A stretch of DNA of 64,000 nt from Fagopyrum homotropicum (GCA_033239125.1 BSWB01000006.1:35332001-35396000); one strand, 5' to 3'. Counted from the first letter of the stretch, positions 24,538-35,593 are shown. A program made the numbers and translations. Notes: generated by a model not told the origin, from the sequence alone.

Positions 24538-25729
24538 TCAATAATCCTGATCCGGTGGTGGTGGTGGTGGCATGTACGGATACTGGGATGGGTCAAATGG
24601 ATAACCTATAGTCTGCTGAAACTGGATCTCCATCATCCGACGCTGATAATGCTGGCTCTCTAGCATCTGATGAGTCCAGCTGTCGATCTGTCGGTGCTGG
24701 GCGGCAAACCTCTCATCGATGTCCACAGTGAGGGCAGCGTAAGAGTCTATCATCTGATCCGTCAGACCATCGATCCGACGGTGAGCCTCTGAGTCTCTTT
24801 GTCGGCGCACCCTACGCCTAACAGGTCGGACTGGTGATGCAGCCGGCGCGGTCTCAGTATCGTCATCATCTAGATCAATGACCGGCGCACTCGTCCCAGC
24901 AGTATCAGTCCCTGTATCCATAGGAACTCCACCATCCCTGTCATCATCATCAGCAGTCTCCTCCTCTACCTCATCCTCGTCAGCTGGTGCAGCTACTACC
25001 TCTCTAGCATCCTCCATCAATGGAATCCAAGCAGTCTGCCAGTAGTGAGGATCATAAACAGAGAACTGGGTGACCATCTGATCCCCTGTGGTGTAGTCGG
25101 CTCCCATGGCATCGCCACATATGGTGTAGTAAGTCCTCGGGGAACCAGTATCCTCCGAGTGATCATCTCCTGAAGCCCTAGCGGCTTGGCAGCCGCCACC
25201 ATAGTACAAGCTCTGAGGTCCATGTCCTGATAGCTAGCAATATGGGTCACAATCCCTCCGCAACAGATATCCCCCTTCGTCTTGGCCTTGATCTTGTGCA
25301 GATCCTCTGCCAACATCAAGCCAAAGTCGGGGATCCCTCCAGTCACCATGCAGTAAAGGCTGAAAAGCTCCCCCTGTCGGACCTTTTGGGGCGTCTCAAT
25401 ACGCGCCAGAAGAGTCTCACTGAAAATACGGTGCGCCAACCTAAAGGCTAGGTGAAATATGATGCGCTCCCTGGAGTCTCTAGGGCGCCATCTGTCTGCG
25501 TGCTCAACTACATGAGCAATCTGACCCCAAAACTCCCTAGCTACAGTCCGGGAAGGAAAATCAACAGCGGTCGGGGCCGGGAAACCAAAAACATCTCTCC
25601 AGTGCTCTAAAGGAACTAAGAAGCTCCGGTTCATCAACCGGTACTTCACAGCTCGCTCTGTGGGAAGGTAGGTGAAGGAGCTGACAAACTCCAAGGTAGG
25701 GTCTAAATAGGTAGGTGCACGGATCACAG
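24538..25729 (-). pseudogene. Athila-type ORF3 (env-position protein) of element D
   Basis: Two overlapping minus-strand frames (25727-25017 and 25209-24538) form one protein split by a frameshift near 25145. The N-terminal half reads PTYLDPTLEFVSSFTYLP, VAREFWGQIAHVVEHADRW, QGELFSLYCMVTGGIPDFGL and GDICCGGIVTHIA. This resembles the ATHILA ORF1 / putative plant transposon protein domain that sits downstream of integrase in Athila-like elements. The C-terminal half is acidic (EDEVEEETADDDD), then helical with Gln/Met, ending in PPPPPPDQDY. Function is unknown. There is no ATG at the upstream end: the frame is open straight from the LTR edge at 25730, so the N-terminus and all gag-pol were deleted. 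Confidence 0.75.
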
Positions 25730-27368
25730 GGACTTAGTGAAACAAAGTCGGTGTAGGTAAGCTTTAGCAATCACTAACCACAAAGCAATTAAAACAATCA
25801 AAGATGATAAAAGTCAATAAAGGAAATATGCAATTCTAGGGATTAAAGTATCTAGTTGTGGTTCCAACTCAAGATCTAAAGATAAGCGGACAAAGCTGAG
25901 ATTTTTGCATAGGGAAGGTGTTTCTAAAATGGAATAGATCACCGGGTAAGTCTCACTACTCTCTAATCCTAAACCGTAACTCCTATTACCGGGTAAGTCT
26001 CAAGGAATTAAGGTAAAGAACTATAACCTCAAACTAACACACCACCTAAGGGAATAGAATCAACCTTTACCGGGTAAGTCTCAGGCTAACTCACAAAGAT
26101 GGGATGAAAGCACACTCAAACCCCAATAAAGGATAAACCTTTATTACCTACACTTATGATCTTAGGTAAACAAACAAAGGAATTACCGGGTAAGTCTCAT
26201 CCTAAGCTTGCATTGGACCAGGAAAGGTGTAATAAGAATAGGATTTGGCAAACTCTAACACTTAACTCTCAGTTTCGGATCAGATAAGTCACCTCGGTCA
26301 GACGAATTCCACCCCGGCCGAGATGTTCATCGACTGAACGAGATGCTTAGGGTTAAGGTAAAGACTCGAACTTTCAGGGTCCTACTGTGATTAAGATCAT
26401 TCTATCATTGTTTTTCCCACAACCTTCAGCCAATCACCCTAGAATCACAGAAAGAGATTAGTCACTCATCATCATGAAAGTATTAATCAATTATATGGGA
26501 AGAAAGAGAATAATTGAACAAGAAAACCTTAAGAGAAAGGCTTCAATAACTGAATCAATTATATAACCAACAAGCATTCCTTGGATAGAAATCCAACAAG
26601 ACAACAACAAAGAAGGGAATCTAAGATGATCTTACAAAAACCCTTCAAAAAGCTATAGACTTTCTTCCTTCAACCTTCAAAAAGGTTCTTCAAATCTCCC
26701 CACTGGAGTATGGCTACAGCAGTGTATAAAACACAATTGGTGGTATAGCATGCGATTCGGTGTAAGCGGATGTCTAAGCACGATCGGATTTGTGGAAAAT
26801 CCAACCCTTTTTATAGGAAAATTACTCTCCAAAGATAAGATATCTTAGAAAGATCTCTTCCCATAAAAATAGGTAAAATATATGATCTAGCATATCTTCT
26901 TCCTTCCAGGAGCCAAGCCCAAAAATATAAGATCTCTTTCCAAAGATAAAAGATCTCAGCCAAGAATAAAATATTCTCGCCGCGTCCCAGGTGTTCGCCT
27001 CAGTCGAGTCGACTTCTCTGGATCACCTCGGTCGAGGTGACTCTGTGGTCAACCGAGGTGAGTCACAACTGAATGTGAAATCTCTCAAATCTGGTCCAAA
27101 GTGAATCTTTAATCCATGGCTATGCTTCCTGGATGTTTCCTTATGTTCCTGAATGTAGCTCCAATGACTCCTTAGCTCCTTTTGCTCCTTTTTTATGCAA
27201 AACGTGCCATTTTACTTACGATTACAACAAAACTAGGTGTAGACCTCGATTCCCGCAAAGGTAGATGATATGGTAATAAAATCACATATTATACATACAA
27301 ACATGCAGATTATTGAAGATAAAACATCTAAATAAACCCCAAAATATAGACTATAATTTATGCTATCA
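25730..27368 (-). mobile_element. 5' LTR of minus-strand Athila-like element D
   Basis: Partner of 21531-23097. It keeps the 88-bp segment missing there and has the same four ACCGGGTAAGTCTC copies (25941, 25986, 26067, 26183) and the TCACCTCG-GT-CGAGGTGA palindrome (27023-27040). Similarity to the partner begins only at GGACTTAG, so the last few bases of the LTR plus PBS, gag and pol are deleted, fusing the LTR to ORF3. The right edge, GCTATCA, abuts a repeated piece of protease. Confidence 0.87.
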
Positions 27369-27941
27369 TTTTACATTCCTATAGATTTTGTCGTTCTTGA
27401 CATCCCTGCAGATTATCCAGTTCCCATCATTCTCGGGAGACCATTCCTTGCAACATCTGGATGCATGGTAGATTACAAGAATGGACAGCTATCCTTTAAT
27501 ATAGGTGAAGAGAAAGTGGAGTTCGTACTCTCCTCTTTAATCAAGGAGCCATCCTTGAGAGAAGTTGTCTTTAACATCTTTGATGAAGAAGAGTCTAGAG
27601 AGGTAGTAAGCTCAATCCTAATGAAAGACCCACTTCAAAAGGTTCTTAGTATGAGCATCATGGAGGAAGGAGTAGAGCATGATTGTGACGATGATGTAAA
27701 AGCATTAGAAGATGTGAAGGAAGAACCAGGAGCAGGATTTGAAGAGCTAGAATTAACCCCGGAAACTGTGAAAAAAATCGACCTACACGAAATAAACTGT
27801 TCGATTTCTGAAAAGGCAAGTCCATTTTTGACAACAGGAAGAAAAATTGACCAAAAAATCGGACGATTTTCTTCAGGGGGTCGATTTAGCGATGAATTCT
27901 CCGGTTTCTACAAACTTGACTACAGTTGTTCTCAACTCTGA
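27369..27941 (+). pseudogene. Protease C-terminal part and protease-RT linker
   Basis: Resumes inside protease (FYIPIDFVVLDIPADYPVP, with intact ILGRPFLA), repeating about 215 bp already present at 21315-21530, and continues into the acidic linker (EESREVVSSILMKDPLQKV). The linker DNA carries a G-type palindrome AAATCG-GA-CGATTT at 27856-27869, which suggests this segment is from the G subfamily. The frame closes at 27941 and RT continues in another frame. Confidence 0.8.
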
Positions 27942-29211
27942 TGATGCACCTTCCCCACCTTCAGAGGCTTCTCCCATGACATTAGAAGGTCATGAATCAT
28001 CGATCAAAGCACCTCCTTCATTGGAATTAAAGCCCCTCCCTACACACTTAAGGTACGCATTTCTTCGCACTAACTCTACATACCCGGTTATAGTTAATGC
28101 GAAATTGGATGATGATGAATTAGAGAAGCTTATGAATGTTCTAAGGCAACGAAGGAGAGCATTAGGCTATACCATTGATGATTTTATAGGCATTAAACCC
28201 TCTCCATGTATGCATAAAATCTTAATGGAAGAGGATTACAAGGCTTCACGTCAACCTCAAAGACGGTTAAATCCGGTCATGAAAGAGGTCGTGAAGAAAG
28301 AAATCCTTAAGTTACTTGATGCAGGTATCATCTTCCTTATTTCCGATAGCAAGTGGGTGAGTCCAGTACAGGTAGTACCAAAGAAAGGAGGGAATACCAT
28401 TGTTGCCAACAAAAACAACGAACTTATTCCCACAAGGACAGTTATGGGATGGAGAATGTGCATCAACTACCGTAAGCTGAACGTGGCTACTAGGAAGGAT
28501 CACTTTCCCCTTCCTTTTATTGATCAGATGTTAGAAAGGTTAGCCCAACACTCGTACTTTTTTTATCTAGATGGGTATAGCGGTTTCTTTCAGATTCCCA
28601 TTCACTTGGATGATCAAGAGAAGATGACCTTCACGTGCCCTTGGGGTACGTTCGGTTATAGAAGGATGTCATTCGGTCTATGCAACGCTCCAGCCACCTT
28701 TCAGAGATGCATGATGGCAATCTTCTCCGAATACGTAGAGAATATCATGGAAGTATTCATGGACGACTTTTCGGTATATGGTTCTTCCTTTGATAACTGT
28801 CTCTCTAACCTTTTTATTAGTTCTTAAGAGATGTGAGGATACTAACTTAGTTTTAAACTGCGAAAAGTGTCATTTCATGGTCACTGAAAGGATTGTGTTA
28901 GGTCATCTAGTATCACAAAGAGGAATAGAGGTTGATAGAGCTAAGATAGAGACTATTGAGAAGCTACCTCCTCCATCCTCTGTAAAAGGAATTAGAAGCT
29001 TTTTAGGACATGCAGGCTTCTATAGGAGATTCATAAAGGATTTTTCTAAGATTTCAAAACCCTTAACTAATCTTTTAATGAAAGACGCAACTTTCAAATT
29101 TTTGAAAGATTGTTTAGAAGCCTTTTGCAGGATCAAAGAAGCTTTGATTTCAGCGCCAATCATCCAACCACCCGATTGGACTCTTCCTTTCGAGGTCATG
29201 TGCGAGCGATG
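27942..29211 (+). pseudogene. Athila-like reverse transcriptase
   Basis: Ty3/gypsy reverse transcriptase, which copies element RNA into DNA. Motifs in order: LKLLDAGIIFLISDSKWVSP, WRMCINYRKLNVATRKDHFP, FYLDGYSGFFQIPI (first catalytic Asp), FGLCNAPATFQRCM, and VFMDDFSVYG (F-M-D-D catalytic pair, typical of Athila), then FLGHAGFYRRFIKDFSKIS in the thumb/connection. Up to about 28810 it is one open frame from before 27942. A single-base shift near 28812 puts the rest in the next frame, and a small deletion near 29212 shifts it again at the RNase H boundary. Inactive as it stands, though catalytic residues remain. Confidence 0.93.
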
Positions 29212-29691
29212 TCGCTATAGGAGCCGTACTTGGACAGAAGAAAGATGGTCACACTCATGCCATCTATTATGCTAGCAAGACGCTAGACGAGGCTCAATCC
29301 AACTATGCCACCACAGAAAAGGAACTCTTAGCTGTCGTTTATGCTTTTGAAAAATTTCGTTCCTATCTTGTAGGTGCAAAGGTGATTGTCTATACAGACC
29401 AGTCAGCAATTCGCTACTTATTCACGAAGAAGGATGCGAAGCCAAGGCTTCTAAGATGGATCTTACTCTTACAAGAGTTTGATTTGGAGATCCATGATAA
29501 GAAGGGGTCGGAAAACTCAGTTGCTGACCATCTTAGTCGTCTTTCACGCCTCACCGACGAGATGGATGAACTTCCTATAGACGACTCATTCCTTGACGAG
29601 CAACTACATGAGATTGAAGAGTGTCTTCAACACATCTCAAAAGGTAATGATCCATGGTTTGCTGACATTGTAAATTACCTTGTTTGTTAGG
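29212..29691 (+). pseudogene. RNase H domain of the same pol
   Basis: Follows RT after a small deletion that destroyed the start of the domain (the usual MCDASD phrase). Downstream it reads SNYATTEKELLAVVYAFEKF, then VYTDQSAIRYLF with the expected Asp, and ENSVADHLSRL. RNase H removes template RNA during reverse transcription. A TAG at about 29689 separates it from integrase in the same frame. Confidence 0.88.
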
Positions 29692-30928
29692 AGATTCCCC
29701 CCGGACTTTCATATCCTCAAAGAAAGAAGTTCTTTAAGGACGTCCGACACTTCTATTGGAACGAACCCCTTCTATTCAAAAGAGGTCCTGACGGCATATA
29801 CAGAAGGTGTATTCCAGAAGATAAGGTGGAAAGTGTCATCCGCCATTGCCACTCTCTACCATGTGGAGGACATGCTAGTGCCCTCAAGACTTGTGCTAAG
29901 GTACTTCGTTCCGGTTTCTTTTGGCCTACACTATTCAAAGATGTGCAAAAATATGTTGTTGCTTGTGATTCTTGTCGAAGGACAGGTAATATCTCTAGGA
30001 GGAATGAGATGCCTCTCAACAACATACAAGAAGTAGAGATCTTTGATGTATGGGAGTAGACTTTATGGGACCTTTCCCATCCTCTTGTGGAAACCAACAC
30101 ATACTTCTAGCCGTAGACTATGTCTCAAGATGGGTTGAGGCAATCGCTTCTCCTACTAATGATGCAATGGTAGTGGTGAAGTTCTTCAATAGAACGATCT
30201 TCCCAAGGTTCGGAACTTCCCGAACCATCATTAGTGACGGAGGGACGCATTTCACGGCCCGTCGATTTGAGACTCTATTGGCTAAGTATGGGGTGAACCA
30301 TAAGATAGCTACACCATACCATCCGCAAACCAGTGGACAAGTTGAGATATCCAATAGAGAGATCAAGGGAATTTTAGAGAAAATTGTCTCTAAAACAAGG
30401 AAGGATTGGTCAATGAAGCTTGACGATGCACTATGGGCGTACAGGACTGCCTTTAAGACACTGATAGGTACGACTCCATATAATCTCGTTTATGGTAAAT
30501 CTTGTCATCTTCCTGTAGAGCTAGAGCATAAAGCATATTGGGCTATCAAGTGGCTCAACTTTGACATGAAAGAAGCCGGAGAGAAGCGGCTTTTAGATAT
30601 CAACGAGCTGGATGAGATCCGGTTAAATGCGTATGAGAACGCAAATATCTACAAGGAAAAGACGAAGCACTGGCATGATAAGCATATCATTCCAAAAGAT
30701 CTGAAGGAAGGAGATCAAGTCCTTCTATTCAACTCAAGGCTTCGACTATTCCCAGGTAAGCTTAAATCCCGTTGGACAGGACCTTATATAATTAAACGAA
30801 TTTTCCCTCATGGTGCAGTTGAAGTATGGGGTGAACAAAGCGGAAATTTCAAATTTAATGGCCAACGGTTGAAGAAATACACACCGGAAGCTCCGGTTGA
30901 GGAGATAGCTCCTATCCTCGTCCATTGA
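29692..30928 (+). pseudogene. Athila-like integrase, one frameshift
   Basis: Zinc-binding N-terminus (SVIRHCHSLPCGGHAS ... VVACDSCRRTGNI), core with D in LLAVDYVSRWVEAI, D in TIISDGGTHF and E in TSGQVEISNREIKG, and a C-terminus with GDQVLLFNSRLRLFPGKLKS. The order and phrases NISRRNEMPL and DFMGPFPS are typical of Athila. One base is missing at about 30053, so 29692-30058 and 30050-30928 are different frames. Integrase joins element DNA to the genome; the DDE residues are present but the frame is broken. ORF3 remnants follow 10 nt after the stop. Confidence 0.92.
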
Positions 30929-30938
30929 ACACAAAATC

Positions 30939-31343
30939 ATGCACCGTCCTCCTAGACGTCCCCCTCGACCTTTCGGTTCTTCTTCCTCTCGCCGGGCTAG
31001 TGTGAGTGAGAAGCCGACCTGGATGGACGCTCCTCCCGCTTGGTACGGAGCGCAGCCGGAGTGGATGGGAGCTCCACCACCATGGTATGCACAAGCACCG
31101 GCAGCACCGACTCCCCAGGACGTACCAGCATGGTACGGACAGCCGCCGGCTTGGTATGAGCAGCTACCGGCGTTGGCCACCGATCTATCCAGGAGAGTGG
31201 CAGACTTGGAGATCCTCCAGGACACTCGTGACGTATGGGTTGAGGAGCATGATCAGATGATGTGAGACATATACCGCCAACAGTTTAGGCAGAATTTCAG
31301 CTCCGAGTTCCGTCCATTTCCTCCACCGCCTCCTCCACAGTGA
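30939..31343 (+). pseudogene. Pro/Trp/Tyr-rich ORF3 remnant downstream of integrase
   Basis: ATG at 30939, 10 nt after the integrase stop. The product has several P-x-W-Y units (PPAWYGAQPEWMG, PPPWYAQ, PAWYGQPPAWYEQ), then a predicted helix (LATDLSRRVADLEILQDTRD). A TGA at 31263-31265 is followed in frame by DIYRQQFRQNF and a terminal FPPPPPPQ stop. That terminal hexaproline and its position before the 3' UTR match the end of ORF3 in element D, so I read it as the ORF3 C-terminus with its N-terminal domain missing. The WY repeats have no counterpart in D, and their function is unknown. Confidence 0.6.
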
Positions 31344-32662
31344 TGACATAGATGACCGCTGGTTCGAGCCGTCCCACCATCGTCTAGTGAGTTTCTTTGT
31401 TTTCTTTTCTTTTTTTTTATTTCTTTTGAACATTGAGGACAATGTATGTTTCAAGTATGGGGTGGGATGTGACTATGGTTTGTAATAACTCTACTTACTT
31501 TGCTTGGATGATTCTGTGAACACTTGCATGTTTCCTTTCATGGTCACACGTTTCATTATTGCATTGCATAAAAAAGACTTTGAAAAACCCATGAACATTT
31601 GAAAATTTTGAAAATATTTGTGCTTCTAAGATTAGAGATGATTTCTATGATGAAAACTACTTGTGGAATGAGTTTTTGATGACAATTGTATGCTTAAATT
31701 GAATTATGAATTGTGAAGAGATTGAGTATGGTGTTTATCCTTTCTTGCAAATTTTATAATGTGAAGGTTTTATCTAAATTTCATAATGTGAAGGTTTTAT
31801 TGAAATGATTAAGGCACCTCGATTTTCTTGCTTCTTCTTTATTCATCTAGCCCCTCAATGAAAATGTTTGCCTCCTTTACCTATCCGGGAATCAGGAAGA
31901 GTGTAATTTTGGCATGTTTGAATTAGGAGGGCCATGAAAGAAAAATTTGGAATTCAAAGCTAGAAAAATAGGTTTGGGGAAGTCAATCTTGATGATGAGG
32001 AACTCGGCACCATTCACATAGCCGGGTGTTTGTGTCTTGCCAAAGTCGGATTGAGCAATATTCCTAACGGATTATGGTATGTGCATCAAGGGTTTGAGGC
32101 ATCTCGAAATTGAGAAACGCTAATCTCCTAGGCTTCAGTTTTTGTGCACCGTTGTCCATACTTCTAAAAGTAAAGTCGAAAAATTATGTGCAAAAGTCTA
32201 GAGCAAAGCTCTAAGTTGGTGGAAGTTCAAATGGTAAAAAGAAAAGAGTTTATGTTGTCCTTCTTCCCGGATTCATACACCACATCCCCTTACAAGCTTC
32301 CCACCTTCTTCCGCATTCTTAACCTTATTTGAAAGTCCTTGAGATCATAAGAGTGTTATTTGACTTGGTGATCTAAATTGAAGTTTTTCATGCTTGATTT
32401 TGACAATACTTGAAGGTTATGATGTTTATCTTGAAGTATTTGCAATTTATGAAGTTTCTTTGCTCTACATGCTTTGGTTTATGGATATGAACGTTTTCAA
32501 GGATGAATGAAGCAAGGTTTGAGGATGATCTATTGACTAGAAGCACACGAACAAAAAATGATTGTTTTGTTTTTGTTTTGCATTCATATTTCATTCTACC
32601 TTATGTTCTAAGCTTTTAAAAACCTTGCTTGGGGACAAGCAAGTGGCAAGTATAGGGTATTT
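31344..32662 (+). other. 3' UTR and polypurine tract of element C (or C/G chimera)
   Basis: Contains a CATTG-AGGA-CAATG hairpin followed by AAGTATGGGGT (31431-31463), the conserved ACTCGGCACCATTCACATAG block (about 31970-32110), the hairpin CTTGCTTG-GGGA-CAAGCAAG (32624-32643) and the polypurine tract GTATAGGGTATTT beside the 3' LTR. No gene is seen. Confidence 0.75.
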
Positions 32663-34330
32663 TGTTAGCATGAAATATGGCGATATTTTAGGCACTTGTT
32701 TTAGTTATTTTTTCCTCTTTATAGTGTTCTTAGATATGTGTTCGAAGCAATTGTGAGTTAATTCACCCACTTTGTCGATATAGAGATCTACACTAGCTTC
32801 TTTGTGTTTTTAGGTGTATAAAGCTTGGATTGGAGCAAAATAAGGAAGGAAATGAGTGTTTGATCACGTCTGATGGCAAGGAGATGCATTAGAGAGACTA
32901 AGGAAGGAGCATGGAAGGAAGATTGCACGAAACAAAGGCAAAGAAAGAGGAAAAGCAAGTGCACACCCTAAACTACGGCCGTTGAGAAGGAGACTAAAGT
33001 CCACGCCCTAAATTACGGTCGTGGATCTGGCATCATGAACGTGGAAGAGAGTTTGGAGCATTCCAAAGAGTTACACGGTCAAAACCACGGCCATGGAAAT
33101 CTTATGGCACCGTAATCTGGTTCCACGCTCTAAATTACAGCCGTGGAACATTCTACATGACCGTGATCTTGGCATATTTTATGACGTGTCATATTTGCCA
33201 CGTCATCCACGTCATTGGGCTTTCTCGTAACCCTGCCTCGCCTTATAAATAGGCTAGAGAAAGGAGTTTTGGGGTTAATCGCTTAACGGCTGAAATTAAG
33301 GTTTTGAAGTGACGGCAAGGATTGAAGATCGGAGATTGCTTGTGGTAGAAGTTTGGTGATTACTTAGGTTTTGATTTCGGAAACGATTGACAACCGTTTT
33401 CCGTTGTTTACCTAAGATTTTAGTGAGGATTATTGTTCTATACTCTGAGTTCATAAACATATTGGTTTGTTACTCGGATTCGAGATTGACTTTGAGTTTT
33501 ATTTGAATTTTCGAGGTTTTCATCTTTTATTCTTCTTGATTTGAATATTGATATCATGAAAATGATTGTTGGCTAAAACCCTTTAGCAATTATAAGTTTA
33601 AGGGTTGGTAGTTGTGGCTTGGATGATGATAGATCGATTGTAAACAGATTGGACCTTGAGAGTATGAGAAATATCGTTGACACCCTAAATCACGGGTTGT
33701 TCTTGGTTTCCACGGTCGTGGTTCTCAAGATCTAGCCGTGATTTACCCCAGTTTACGAACTTTGCTTTTGCTTTAATATGAAGTTAAAGATTTGCTTTAA
33801 CCTAGCCTTGGCTTGCCTTTCCTAGGTAGTAGTGAGACTCAACATCCTCTATTTCGGTTTCGAGTGTCACAACCTTAACCGTTTGAGTTTATCTTGATCC
33901 TTTGGGTTTAGGTTTGGGTATTTGAGATCAATTCTTATCCTTAGATCCTTTCTATACTGCAGCCTCAACAACCTTTATAGAGAGAGTCCTTGGGTGAGAC
34001 ATATAGGTTTTGGAACTTCACCGTACATTACCTTGCTTTAGTATACCTTTGGAATTCTCAACTCTGTCCTTATATATATAGTATATCTTGAATCGATTGC
34101 CACAATTTGATACCTGGATCTTTAGGGTTGCTGTTTTTCCCAATATTTGCAAAGCTTCTACATTTTTACTTGCTCGATTACTTGAAACTGATTTTGTTTC
34201 ACCAATTCCCTGAGATCGATACTCTGGAATACTTGCTAATGTACGCCGATCCGTACACTGCGGGTTCGCTTGCTTTTATTCTACTTTTATAAATATAAAG
34301 CTTATTTGCACGCACGTTTTCGGACGAACA
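32663..34330 (+). mobile_element. 3' LTR of Athila-like element C
   Basis: Begins TGTTAGCATG and ends GGACGAACA, followed by the target duplicate CTAAT (34331-34335) matching 12824-12828. TATA box at 33244-33251. Similar to the 5' LTR along its length, with scattered substitutions and without the TA expansion. Dyad CCACG-GT-CGTGG at 33710-33721. Confidence 0.9.
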
Positions 34331-35593
34331 CTAATCCGGGAAAGGAACTAACTCCACAATTTCATTTTTGATCAACTTCCCCACAAGTGTATATTTTTCT
34401 CCATCTTTTCTTTCTTTTGTTTTCTTTTTCATTTTCTTTTTCTTTCACTTATTTTTGAGACAATGACATTGGTGTACAAAAGCCGAAACCTTGGTGATTA
34501 GTAGACCTCGGTATTTTCCGAGGTGCCTCACACCGGGCGCACATAACAAGGCTCGTTAGGACATTCGGTTTATCCGACTTTGGCAAGGCACAAACACCCG
34601 ATTATGTGAATGGTGCCGAGTTACTCGTCATCAAAACCAAAGTCCCTAAACCTTTTTTTTCTAAACTTTTCACAACAAATTCAGCACTTCATTCACAACA
34701 TTCATTCATCAACAACTTCACTCACACTTGCTTTTCACACACTCAATACACGAGCATGCTCCTATTCCCGGATGGGTCAAAAGAGGTCAAATTTCATATC
34801 AAGTGAGGTGCTCAAATAACATGATCAAGATGAGAAGAAGAGAGATGAATTGCCTTAATCATTCCTAGATGATGTGCAAGAACTAGCATGTAATTTCGAC
34901 CATCAATTTTCAATCCAATCAAGACAAGCATCATAATCACAAATCATGCATAGGATTCAAGAGAAGTATTTCAAGTCCACATATGCATAAATCCATTCAA
35001 CACACAAGGCCATCCATAGCCAATTCACAAAACAATCTCATCATAAGGGTCATATCCAAACTAGGAAGCACAAATTTTTTTTAAATTTTCTGATTTTTTT
35101 TAAAAAAATTTTTGAGTTAAATATGTACAATGCAAGAACTAATGAAACATGTGACAATATGAAACTATCCTAGATGCAATCATGCAAATGATCACGAAAA
35201 CTCCACCCCATACTTAAAACCACATTGTCCCCAATGTACAAATTAAATAAAGAAGTGAAAGAGAGTCCTCACAATGTAAAAATGGTGTTTTCGGTATTTT
35301 GGTTCACTCATGTGGAGTGATGGTGGATGATCAATCAAAGGTGGTAAAGAGCTCTTGATGTTCATTATGGCGTCGGGACCCGCGCTAAGCACCACAAGCC
35401 GTCCAAGTCCCACGTCCGCTCCGCCCACGTTTGATGTGGGGTCATCATCATCATCAATTCTATGATTTGCAAGACTTTCATGTTTCCTAGACTCTAGCAC
35501 ACAAATACCAAACACACACAAACACACCAAAACAAAAAAAAAACAAAAATCGAAAACGAAAACAAAAAATGAAAAGGGAACCAAAATACCAAA
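34331..35593 (-). other. 3' UTR of element B, right part, and probable ORF3 tail
   Basis: Continuation of B after the C insertion. It contains the conserved block shared with C, D and E (about 34540-34650), and a second tract-like site ACCCCATACTT (35205-35215) with a CATTG/CAATG hairpin (35223-35236). Upstream of that on the minus strand, a short acidic frame (about 35500-35262) lies where ORF3 ends in the other elements. I cannot confirm it encodes ORF3. B ends near 35593, where plus-strand element E begins. Confidence 0.6.

Noticed and set aside
30829..30840. AAGTATGGGGT inside integrase as a third tract-like site
   Set aside because: It encodes the VEVWGE stretch of integrase and has no adjacent hairpin, so it is most likely coincidence.
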